A stretch of 64,000 nucleotides of DNA from an uncultured Clostridium sp. (lineage in GTDB: Bacteria > Bacillota > Clostridia > TANB77 > CAG-508). The position numbers and the translations under genes are program-made. Within the stretch, counting starts at the first letter, position 1. Every line of letters begins with the position of its first letter. The DNA is taken from positions 235,322-299,321 of the forward strand of contig CAMXJY010000001.1 in the NCBI GenBank assembly GCA_947244325.1, in the 5' to 3' direction. Below are positions 26,984 through 33,963 of this stretch, one piece after another. The notes under the pieces are model-generated. The model searched no databases, was not told where the DNA came from, and saw only the letters and a program-made list of their open reading frames with translations.

Positions 26984-28801
26984 TTATTTTCCTGTTCTAG
27001 CTGCTCTTTCTCTATCTTTATTATTTAATATTTTCTTTCTTAATCTAATGCTTTCTGGTGTTACTTCTACTAATTCATCATCTTGTATAAACTCAATAGC
27101 TTTTTCTAATGACATTTGAATTGGTGGAACTAAACGTAAAGCTTCATCAGAACCAGAAGCTCTAGTATTTGTTAAATGTTTTTCTTTACATACATTAATA
27201 GCCAAATCTTCTCCTCTTGAGTTTAATCCAACTATCATACCTTCATATACTTCAACACCAGGTCCTATAAATAATTCTCCCTTATCTTGTGCATTGTATA
27301 ATCCATATGTAATAGATTTTCCATTTTCAAATGCTACTATTGTTCCTCTTACTCTAGCTTGAACATCACCTTTATATTCTTCATAACATTCAAATATATG
27401 GTTCATTGTTCCTTCACCTTTTGTATCTGTTAAGAATTCTGTTCTATAACCAATAATTCCTCTTGCAGGAATTTTAAATTCAATTTTTGTATGCCCTGCT
27501 TCTGCTGGTTCCATATTAAGCATTTCTGCTTTTCTTCTACCTAATTTTTCTATAACATTTCCTACACAATCATCAGGTACATTAACAACTAATCTTTCGA
27601 TTGGTTCACATTTTACACCATCAATTTCTTTAAAAATAACTTTTGGTCTTGAAACTAAAAGTTCAAATCCTTCTCTTCTCATATTTTCAATTAAAACTGA
27701 TAAATGTAATTCTCCTCTTCCTGAAACTTCAAAAGAATCTGGTGTTTCTGTTTCTTTTACTCTTAAACTTACATTTCTATCTAATTCTTTAAACAATCTA
27801 TCTCTAATATGTCTTGAAGTAATAAATTTTCCTTCTTTTCCTGCAAATGGTCCATTATTAACACTAAATGTCATAGAGACTGTTGGTTCATCTATATCAA
27901 CAAATGGTATTTTTTCTGGATTATTATAATCACATATTGTGTCTCCAATATTAATATCTGTAACACCTGATAATGCAACTATATCTCCTGCGTCTGCATG
28001 TTCAACTTCAATTCTTTTTAATCCATCATATACATATAATTTTGTTACTCTTGCACTAATTACTTTATCTTCACTTTTGCAAATAGCAACTGGCATATTA
28101 AGATCTATAGCACCTCTTTCAACTCTACCTATAGCTATTCTTCCAATATAATCATCATAATCAATATTTGAAACTAACATTTGCATTGTTCCATCCATAT
28201 CACAAGCTGGTGGATCAATTTCATTTATTATTGTTTCAAATAAACATTTTAAATCTTCTCCTTTAGTGTTTAAATCTAATGTTGCTGTTCCTTGTTTTCC
28301 TGATGCATATACTACTGGAAATTCTAATTGTTCATCATTAGCTCCAAGTTCGATAAATAACTCTAAAACATCATCAACAACTTTTAGAGGTTGTGCTCCA
28401 GGTCTATCTATTTTATTTATAACAACAATTGGTTTTAAATTTAATGCTAAAGATTTCTTTAAAACCTCTCTTGTTTGAGGCATAGCTCCTTCAAAAGCGT
28501 CTACTAATAGAACTACTCCATCAACCATTTTTAAAACACGTTCAACTTCTCCACCGAAATCAGCATGCCCTGGTGTATCTACTATATTTATTTTTATATC
28601 TCCATAGTGAACTGCTGTATTTTTTGAAAGTATTGTTATTCCTCTTTCTTTTTCTATGTCGTTTGAGTCCATAACTCTTTCTTCAACTTGTTCGTTACTT
28701 CTAAATATACCACTTTGTCTAAGCATTGCATCTACTAATGTTGTTTTTCCGTGGTCAACGTGTGCAATTATTGCTACGTTTCTAATTTTTTGGTTGTTCA
28801 T
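26984..28801 (-). CDS. typA: Ribosome-associated GTPase TypA/BipA
   Basis: 605 residues, the normal length. The G-domain motifs are [14 protein letters not shown] (near 13), [14 protein letters not shown] (near 75) and NKIDRPGA (near 129), and EF-G-like domains III and V follow. The C-terminal BipA-specific domain ends in a basic tail. The protein binds the ribosome and assists large-subunit assembly, especially at low temperature or under stress. It has a strong promoter, and a hairpin at the 5-prime end of the predicted transcript. GAGGGG precedes the start. Confidence 0.97.
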   Translation of the reverse strand: MNNQKIRNVAIIAHVDHGKTTLVDAMLRQSGIFRSNEQVEERVMDSNDIEKERGITILSKNTAVHYGDIKINIVDTPGHADFGGEVERVLKMVDGVVLLVDAFEGAMPQTREVLKKSLALNLKPIVVINKIDRPGAQPLKVVDDVLELFIELGANDEQLEFPVVYASGKQGTATLDLNTKGEDLKCLFETIINEIDPPACDMDGTMQMLVSNIDYDDYIGRIAIGRVERGAIDLNMPVAICKSEDKVISARVTKLYVYDGLKRIEVEHADAGDIVALSGVTDINIGDTICDYNNPEKIPFVDIDEPTVSMTFSVNNGPFAGKEGKFITSRHIRDRLFKELDRNVSLRVKETETPDSFEVSGRGELHLSVLIENMRREGFELLVSRPKVIFKEIDGVKCEPIERLVVNVPDDCVGNVIEKLGRRKAEMLNMEPAEAGHTKIEFKIPARGIIGYRTEFLTDTKGEGTMNHIFECYEEYKGDVQARVRGTIVAFENGKSITYGLYNAQDKGELFIGPGVEVYEGMIVGLNSRGEDLAINVCKEKHLTNTRASGSDEALRLVPPIQMSLEKAIEFIQDDELVEVTPESIRLRKKILNNKDRERAARTGK

Positions 28802-28840
28802 TTTTACTACCCCTCTTTATTTCTTCTTTTACATAAAAAA

Positions 28841-28871
28841 TGGTTAAATTCTGCATATGCAAATTTAACCA
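28841..28871 (-). promoter_or_regulatory. Terminator-like hairpin at the 5-prime end of the typA transcript
   Basis: TGGTTAAATT pairs with AATTTAACCA around a self-complementary TGCATATGCA core, and TTTTTTA follows on the minus strand. It may terminate the upstream cmk-plsC operon. However, the typA promoter at 28876-28904 would start transcription exactly at its first base, so it would also be a 5-prime leader hairpin. Confidence 0.6.
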
Positions 28872-28875
28872 TATA

Positions 28876-28904
28876 ATTATATATCAACTATATCTTTTTG
28901 TCAA
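28876..28904 (-). promoter_or_regulatory. Consensus sigma-A promoter of typA
   Basis: TTGACA (28904-28899), a 17-base spacer and TATAAT (28881-28876) on the minus strand. A second TTGACA lies ten bases further upstream. Confidence 0.8.
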
Positions 28905-28942
28905 CCTATGTCAACATAATTTCAAATTTATAATGTGATATT

Positions 28943-29197
28943 CTATTCGTTATCTTTTATTTCTTCAAAACGATATTTTTGTTTTACATCTGGATATTTT
29001 TCATGATCTACTTCTGATAAAAACATTTCTATTGGTCTTGCATAAATACCATCTTTATGATTTGTCTTTCCTTTATTATCCATACAACAATAAACAACTA
29101 GTTCTTCTCCTGTTTCACTATGCTTTGCAGTAGTTATAACAAATGCTTTTGTACCTTTAAAATGTTGGTACATAGTATATGGCTTTACTTCTCTCAT
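28943..29197 (-). CDS. DUF1653 family protein
   Basis: 84 residues matching the small DUF1653 family: the YQHFKG segment (11-16), LVVYCCM near 33 and the [13 protein letters not shown] block. The family folds as a small beta-barrel and its role is unknown. It lies 14 bases after plsC in the same transcript (cmk, plsC, this gene), followed by the hairpin at 28841. Confidence 0.85.
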   Translation of the reverse strand: MREVKPYTMYQHFKGTKAFVITTAKHSETGEELVVYCCMDNKGKTNHKDGIYARPIEMFLSEVDHEKYPDVKQKYRFEEIKDNE

Positions 29198-29210
29198 ATT
29201 TTATCACCTC

Positions 29211-29834
29211 CTAAATTTCTGTATTAGCTAATTTTAAAATTTCTTCTTTTATTATTTCACTTACTTTATCTTCAACTTCTTTTTCAATTTTTTTATCTTT
29301 TGCATATTCTGAAAAATCTATTGGCTTTCCATATATTATTGCATTTTTAGTAAATGGTTTTGATTTTCCTACTACTGCTATTGGTATTACTTTAGCTCCT
29401 GTCTTTAACGCCATATATGAAGCTCCATTTTTTACTTTGCCATCATTTTTTTCAAATCCATTTCTTGTTCCTTCTGGGAATATCCCTATTGCACCTTCAT
29501 TTTTTAAAGTTTTAATTGCTTCTTTCATTGCTGAAATATCTTTAGCATCTCTTTTTACAAATATTCCTTCAAAAAGAACTCCTAATATAGCAAAAAGTGG
29601 ATTTTTCTTTAACTCCTCTTTCGCTATAAATCTAACATGTCTACCTGCTGTAACTATTATTAACGGTGGATCTAAATATGTTCTGTGATTTCCACAAAAT
29701 ATTAATGATCCCTCTTTTGGTATATTTTCTGTTCCTATAATTTTTACTCTATAAACAACCTTACAATATACTAAAACAATAAATCTAACTATAGCTCTTC
29801 CTACTGATTTAAAAAAGTTCTTTACTTTTTCCAT
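29211..29834 (-). CDS. plsC: 1-acyl-sn-glycerol-3-phosphate acyltransferase
   Basis: 207 residues. A hydrophobic N-terminal segment (about 10-25) anchors it to the membrane. The catalytic NHRTYLD (HX4D, near residue 49) and the substrate-binding FPEGTRN (near 118) are intact. It makes phosphatidic acid from lysophosphatidic acid. The gene follows cmk by about 70 bases, a neighbour pair common in Clostridia. Confidence 0.93.
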   Translation of the reverse strand: MEKVKNFFKSVGRAIVRFIVLVYCKVVYRVKIIGTENIPKEGSLIFCGNHRTYLDPPLIIVTAGRHVRFIAKEELKKNPLFAILGVLFEGIFVKRDAKDISAMKEAIKTLKNEGAIGIFPEGTRNGFEKNDGKVKNGASYMALKTGAKVIPIAVVGKSKPFTKNAIIYGKPIDFSEYAKDKKIEKEVEDKVSEIIKEEILKLANTEI

Positions 29835-29906
29835 ATTAAAATTTTATTTCCTCTCTTAATCTCATATATTCTATTTAATAATATATATTTTTATATAATA
29901 GTAATT

Positions 29907-30578
29907 TTAACATTTTCTCTTTTCTTTTATTATATCTATAATTTTATCTGTTACCTCTTCAATAGTTAAATTAGTAGAATCTATATATATTGCATCTTCT
30001 GCTCGTTTAAAAGTTCCAACACTTGAAGCTTTATCATTTTCATCACGAGATTTTATATTTTGCAAAATTTCTTCATAGCTTACATTTATGCCTTTTTCTT
30101 TATTTTGTTTTAGCCTTCTATTTGCTCTTTCTTCAGCACTTGCATCTAAATATATTTTTACATCTGCATTTGGAAATACATTTGTACCAATATCTCTTCC
30201 TTCCATTATTACATCTAAACCTAGTGACATTTTTCTTTGCATATCTACCATAGCTTCTCTTATAATACTCATATGAGATACTGGTGAAACTATTTCATTT
30301 ACATCTTTTTCTCTAATTCGTTTTGTAACATTTTCACCATCTAAATAAACCACATCAGTATTATTTTCTTTTTTTAATTCGATATCAACTTTTTTTAACA
30401 TATCTTCTATTCTATCTATTTCATCAAGTTTTATATTATTTTTTATAATATATAAACTTAAACAACGATACATTGCCCCAGTATCTATACTAATCAAATT
30501 CATTTTTTCACCAACTAATTTTGTTATAGTTCCTTTTCCACTTCCAGCTGGTCCATCTATTGCTACTACAAATGACAT
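29907..30578 (-). CDS. cmk: Cytidylate kinase
   Basis: 223 residues, the usual length. The P-loop is GPAGSGKGT (9-17), the CMP-binding region includes DTGAMYRCLSLY (near 32) and the EGRDIGTNVFPNADVK block (near 127), and the lid follows with RRLKQN. It phosphorylates CMP and dCMP for nucleic acid and phospholipid synthesis. AGGAGG lies before the start. Confidence 0.96.
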   Translation of the reverse strand: MSFVVAIDGPAGSGKGTITKLVGEKMNLISIDTGAMYRCLSLYIIKNNIKLDEIDRIEDMLKKVDIELKKENNTDVVYLDGENVTKRIREKDVNEIVSPVSHMSIIREAMVDMQRKMSLGLDVIMEGRDIGTNVFPNADVKIYLDASAEERANRRLKQNKEKGINVSYEEILQNIKSRDENDKASSVGTFKRAEDAIYIDSTNLTIEEVTDKIIDIIKEKRKC

Positions 30579-30599
30579 GTTTTCCTCCTATTGATTTTT

Positions 30600-31463
30600 T
30601 TATTTTATTAGTTTATTATCTTTATTATAATTAACACCTTTTACAACTATTTCCATACTTAAAACATTCATTGCTGTTAATTTTTCAATTTCTTTTATTA
30701 TATTACGTTTTAATATTTGCATTGTATCTTTTATGTTATATCCAAATTCAATAATTACTTCTAAATAAATATATATTCCATCATCAAAACCTTCATGTTT
30801 TTTTATTATTGTTCTATATATTTTATTAATTCCTTCTGTTTTTTCCGCTACATAATCAACTATTTGCTTAAAAACAGTATCAGAAATTTTAAAGTTTCCT
30901 AAATAGCTAAAAGTTGGTCTTATAATTGATTTTTCAGAAATATATGGCTCTTTTCCTTTTCCGGTTGATTTAAAAATTTGAAGCGGATCTAATAAATATC
31001 CAGAAAAATCTTTTTTTATCGCAAAAGTTGGAACAGGTATAACATGTTTTCCTTGTGTTACTCTCATATTTCTTGCTGTTGCCATTTCTTCTTCCGTTGC
31101 AACATCTGTTATATATATTGTTTCTGATATAGGTTCAAATCCAAGATTTTCTGCTATTCTTTTTACCATTTCATCTGATGTCCCAAGTATTAATATACTT
31201 TCTGGTTTTTTCTTTTTTATAACATCTTGAATTTCTTTTTTTCTCTCATCATTTTGAAATAAAGCATTTCTTACTGTTTCTATTTTAGTTGGAGCTTTTT
31301 TTGCCGAAATTCCAGCTAAAACTTCGTTTCCACTTATTAAAAGTCCATCATCTATTATATAATTTATTCCTCTTTCATTTGCTACCATCTGTGCTCTATA
31401 ACTTTTTCCAGTTCCTGATGGTCCTACAAAAGCATATGTTTTCATTTTATGTGCAAATAACAT
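30600..31463 (-). CDS. P-loop ATPase fused to an Asp23/Gls24-like domain
   Basis: 287 residues. The first ATG (31463) is kept because AAAGGAGAAAATC lies before it. A Walker A loop GPSGTGKS is at 14-21, with a possible Walker B hydrophobic strand ESILILGTSDE near 89. The C-terminal 90 residues (from about FKISDTVFKQIVDYVAEKTEGI) resemble the Asp23/Gls24 envelope-stress domain. I know of no assigned function for this fusion, which looks conserved in Clostridia. It is just upstream of cmk (21 bases apart), so it is probably co-transcribed with phospholipid genes. Confidence 0.65.
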   Translation of the reverse strand: MLFAHKMKTYAFVGPSGTGKSYRAQMVANERGINYIIDDGLLISGNEVLAGISAKKAPTKIETVRNALFQNDERKKEIQDVIKKKKPESILILGTSDEMVKRIAENLGFEPISETIYITDVATEEEMATARNMRVTQGKHVIPVPTFAIKKDFSGYLLDPLQIFKSTGKGKEPYISEKSIIRPTFSYLGNFKISDTVFKQIVDYVAEKTEGINKIYRTIIKKHEGFDDGIYIYLEVIIEFGYNIKDTMQILKRNIIKEIEKLTAMNVLSMEIVVKGVNYNKDNKLIK

Positions 31464-31629
31464 GATTTTCTCCTTTATTTTTATTTTATGCTATTCAAAA
31501 CTAAACAATCCTTTCATATTATATCAAATAACTTATAAAAAGTCTATGCGTATTTTTATACTGCTATAATATAAATTATAAAATTGAATTTTGGATATTT
31601 TTAATATATTTTTATGTAAGATAAAATTT

Positions 31630-32334
31630 TTAATTAACTCTTTCAATAGTATAATTAATATCTACTTTACCTTTATTTTCTTCTTTTTCAATTTCTACTA
31701 TAGGAATATTAATACTATCATTTATCTCTATTTTTTCGTCTGCTTCCACATATTCTTCTTTTGGTTTAACTACATTTTCATTTACTACTGTAATCTTTCT
31801 TTTTAATAAAAATGCTTTTACTTTTTCTATATAATTATATTTTCCATATACTTTAATATTAATATCTACATCACTTTTAGATACTTTACTTGATTGATTT
31901 TCTTTTCCTAATACAACTAATTTGTATTTATTTTTAAACTCTATATCTTTAGATATTTTTATTTTTTCTGCTTCCAAAACCTCTTTTTCATTACTACAAT
32001 CATAAATTTTAAATTCTACAGGAAATTTTTCATCTGTAAGTTCTAGTTCTATACAAAATTCTAAATCAATATCTGTTAATATTTTTTCATTATTTTCTTC
32101 TCTATAATTTTTTATTATAAAAAAGAATTCTTTATTGTTATTTTGATTACTTATTTCTAAATCTATTTTTTCTTGCAAAGGTTCTATATTTAAGATTGGC
32201 TCTGCTATACTTGAGACAACTTTTATATTTTCTATTTTCTCATAATACTTCGCAAAACTTATTAATTCTAATAATATTATTAATACTAAAAAAATACTAA
32301 ATATTTTAAATATATTCTTTTTTAAATCTCTAAT
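31630..32334 (-). CDS. Membrane-anchored protein of unknown function with probable AUU start
   Basis: The frame is open from 32334. No ATG, GTG or TTG is available before a TTG at 32178 that would delete the N-terminus. The best start is ATT at 32334-32332, placed six bases after AGGAG, and a TAA two codons further up blocks any longer form. This gives 234 residues: a hydrophobic helix at about 7-26, then an extracytoplasmic, beta-rich acidic domain. No family is recognised. It follows the TasA/camelysin-like gene (32663) on the same strand and may belong to the same surface system. Confidence 0.55.
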   Translation of the reverse strand: MRDLKKNIFKIFSIFLVLIILLELISFAKYYEKIENIKVVSSIAEPILNIEPLQEKIDLEISNQNNNKEFFFIIKNYREENNEKILTDIDLEFCIELELTDEKFPVEFKIYDCSNEKEVLEAEKIKISKDIEFKNKYKLVVLGKENQSSKVSKSDVDINIKVYGKYNYIEKVKAFLLKRKITVVNENVVKPKEEYVEADEKIEINDSINIPIVEIEKEENKGKVDINYTIERVN

Positions 32335-32490
32335 ATCTTACTCCTTTTAATTAATTATTTTATATATAAACACATTTATTCAATAAATATATAATTTCTT
32401 GATTATGCCATTTAAAACGCTATATTTAATTTTAAAAACTTTCTGCTAAAAATAACTTTTATATTTTGTTTACAAAATATTATCAAAACT
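32335..32490. other. Intergenic AT-rich stretch (first part of a 330-base gap)
   Basis: Apart from the ribosome-binding site of the neighbouring gene I see only a short palindrome ATTTTGTTTACAAAATAT near 32463-32480. The rest of the gap to 32663 holds the repeat and terminator listed separately. Confidence 0.4.
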
Positions 32491-32536
32491 TTTATTTAGT
32501 AAAATGTTCAGAAAACTTTTCTACTAAACAAATAAA
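32491..32536. repeat. Palindromic intergenic repeat, copy B
   Basis: TTTATTTAGTA at the left and TCTACTAAACAAATAAA at the right form an imperfect inverted repeat. Its stem sequence matches the element at 62262-62303 (TTTATTTAGTAGAAA). Confidence 0.5.
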
Positions 32537-32546
32537 AATTATTCTT

Positions 32547-32571
32547 AGCAGAGAGTTTTATTCTCTCTGCT
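32547..32571 (-). terminator. Terminator after the TasA-like gene
   Basis: AGCAGAGAG pairs with CTCTCTGCT around an AT loop, and a T-containing run follows on both strands. It lies about 90 bases past the stop at 32663. Confidence 0.65.
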
Positions 32572-32662
32572 TTTAATATATAAAGTTTTATAGGATTTTA
32601 TTTGGCAATAATTAAACCATTTTCTTTTGTACTATTTTATTGTAAAAAGGTAATTTATATAA

Positions 32663-33247
32663 TTATTTATTCTTTTGTTTTCCAATTATTTCTATATTAA
32701 ATCCACACTCTAAAGATGACATTCCGTTTTCGTCATATGATAGTGTGGCATCTAATTTATCTTGCAAGCTTTTATCATCTTGAATATATTCCCAGTTCCA
32801 ATAAACCTTAATTTTTCTCTTCTGGTTATTTTCTTCTACTGGGATAACTCCTGATAATTCATTAATTGCAAGTTCTGTAAATTTACTATATTCTTTTGTT
32901 TTATGTATTACACCTCCTTGCTGATTTATAGTTTCTGCAAAGAATTTCATATTTGTTGGTATATTCTTTTCTTCCGTAACAATTATTTCATACTCAACTT
33001 CTACATAAGAACCACTTGCATCAACTTCAATTTCAAAACTGCCATTTGAACCTGGATATATTTTTTCATTAGATAAATTTATTACTTTTCCTGAGGTATC
33101 TGATCCAAATGACCATCTAGCAATCTCTGCATATCCATGTGCAGTATTTACTTGATTGTAACTAATAGTAGCAAATTTATAACCTACTATAAATGTTACT
33201 GAAATTAGTGCCATTATAATTAAAACACTAATTACTCTTTTTCTCAT
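32663..33247 (-). CDS. Secreted TasA/camelysin-like protein (tentative)
   Basis: 194 residues. Residues 1-24 form a basic N-terminus and hydrophobic signal helix (VISVLIIMALISVTFIVGY). The mature part is beta-rich with YAEIARWSFGSD (near 39), which resembles the start of TasA/camelysin (SipW-processed) fibre proteins. No sipW gene is visible in the window, so the family call is tentative. AAAAGGAGG precedes the ATG. The following gene (31630) also encodes a membrane-anchored beta-rich protein, and the two could form a surface module. Confidence 0.55.
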   Translation of the reverse strand: MRKRVISVLIIMALISVTFIVGYKFATISYNQVNTAHGYAEIARWSFGSDTSGKVINLSNEKIYPGSNGSFEIEVDASGSYVEVEYEIIVTEEKNIPTNMKFFAETINQQGGVIHKTKEYSKFTELAINELSGVIPVEENNQKRKIKVYWNWEYIQDDKSLQDKLDATLSYDENGMSSLECGFNIEIIGKQKNK

Positions 33248-33558
33248 TCAACCTCCTTTTATAAATTTAAGTTAAATATTTTAATCTGCAAATTTTTATT
33301 AATAATTATTCTATTAGGGGCATAAAACAAACAATTATTTAAACTAAATTTTAATATTTTTCCGTTTTTGGGGCATGACAAAAAAACATTCTTTTCATAT
33401 TATATTTTCAAAAATTTGGGATAAATAAATACCAGAACGATATTTATTTTAGATTTAAAATAATCTACAGTTAAAATATTTAACTTGTTTGAGATTATAG
33501 CACGATATTTTTTATTTGTAAAGTACTTTTTTAAATTTTTTCTAAAATCCTAATAATA
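33248..33558. other. AT-rich gene-free stretch upstream of the TasA-like gene
   Basis: No gene is supported. Two GGGGCAT motifs occur 60 bases apart (near 33315 and 33374) in an otherwise AT-rich leader. This could be a regulatory repeat for the TasA-like gene. I cannot assign a known riboswitch. Confidence 0.35.
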
Positions 33559-33594
33559 TTGACTTTTGTACTCAAAATAATATATAATAAATAC

Positions 33595-33685
33595 AAGAAA
33601 TAACAAATCCACAAACGTGGTTTTGCTTCATATATGTAACAAAGCTCACACAATACTGGGGAAAGTACAGATGTGAGTTTTTTAT
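33595..33685 (+). ncRNA. Candidate antisense antitoxin RNA
   Basis: A sigma-A promoter (TTGACT 33559-33564, 18-base spacer, TATAAT 33583-33588) points right. About 90 bases later a strong terminator follows: CTCACA...TGTGAG at 33645-33677, then TTTTTT. The predicted RNA has no convincing ORF. It contains a small CCACAAACGTGG stem and the segment GTGGTTTTGCTTC (33617-33629). It converges on the 36-codon hydrophobic ORF on the other strand and would be antisense to that mRNA's 3-prime region, as in type I toxin-antitoxin loci. Confidence 0.6.
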
Positions 33686-33689
33686 TTTT

Positions 33690-33800
33690 CTATTTGCTTA
33701 ATTTTAAAACTAATAAAATTAAGGCAAATACTATAATAGCTTCAGTAACTAAGCCAAATAATAAAAATTTTATTATTAATATCAACGCATTTTCTACCAT
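33690..33800 (-). CDS. Candidate type I toxin: 36-residue hydrophobic peptide
   Basis: ATG at 33800 follows AGGAGGTGATACT, a near-perfect ribosome-binding site. The 36-residue product has a short acidic N-terminus (MVEN), one continuous hydrophobic helix and a basic end (LKLSK), like Fst/TxpA/holin-like membrane toxins, although I cannot match it to one family. A promoter (TAGACA, 17 bases, TAGAAT) lies at 33881-33909. The predicted 5-prime leader carries GTGGTTTGCTTC (33849-33838), complementary to the mRNA's own downstream GAAGCAAAACCAC. Such end-to-end pairing keeps several known type I toxin mRNAs untranslated. Confidence 0.6.
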   Translation of the reverse strand: MVENALILIIKFLLFGLVTEAIIVFALILLVLKLSK

Positions 33801-33880
33801 AGTATCACCTCCTAACTCTCAATAAAATTGAGGATTAGAAGCAAACCACATCTGCTTATTTATCATTTCTTGTTCGTGAT

Positions 33881-33909
33881 ATTCTATATTATTTTTTCTG
33901 TATTGTCTA
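33881..33909 (-). promoter_or_regulatory. Promoter of the small hydrophobic peptide gene
   Basis: TAGACA (33909-33904), a 17-base spacer and TAGAAT (33886-33881) on the minus strand, just after the glgP terminator hairpin. It predicts a leader of about 70 bases. Confidence 0.5.
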
Positions 33910-33923
33910 TATTATATTTTGAT

Positions 33924-33962
33924 AAAAAACCTCTCTCTTAAATTTAAAGAGAGAGGTTTTTT
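33924..33962. terminator. Bidirectional terminator after glgP
   Basis: A nearly perfect stem (AAAAAACCTCTCTCTT paired with its complement) abuts the glgP stop. T runs follow on both strands. Confidence 0.9.
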
Positions 33963-33963
33963 A

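Noticed and set aside
33300-33420. A short ORF (about 15 codons) on the minus strand around the GGGGCAT motifs
   Set aside because: Too short, no good SD, and no neighbouring partner; kept only as a note on the leader sequence.
33595-33685. A cyclic-di-GMP or other metabolite riboswitch
   Set aside because: The segment is short, has its own promoter and ends in a terminator pointing away from any large gene. I see no conserved riboswitch core.
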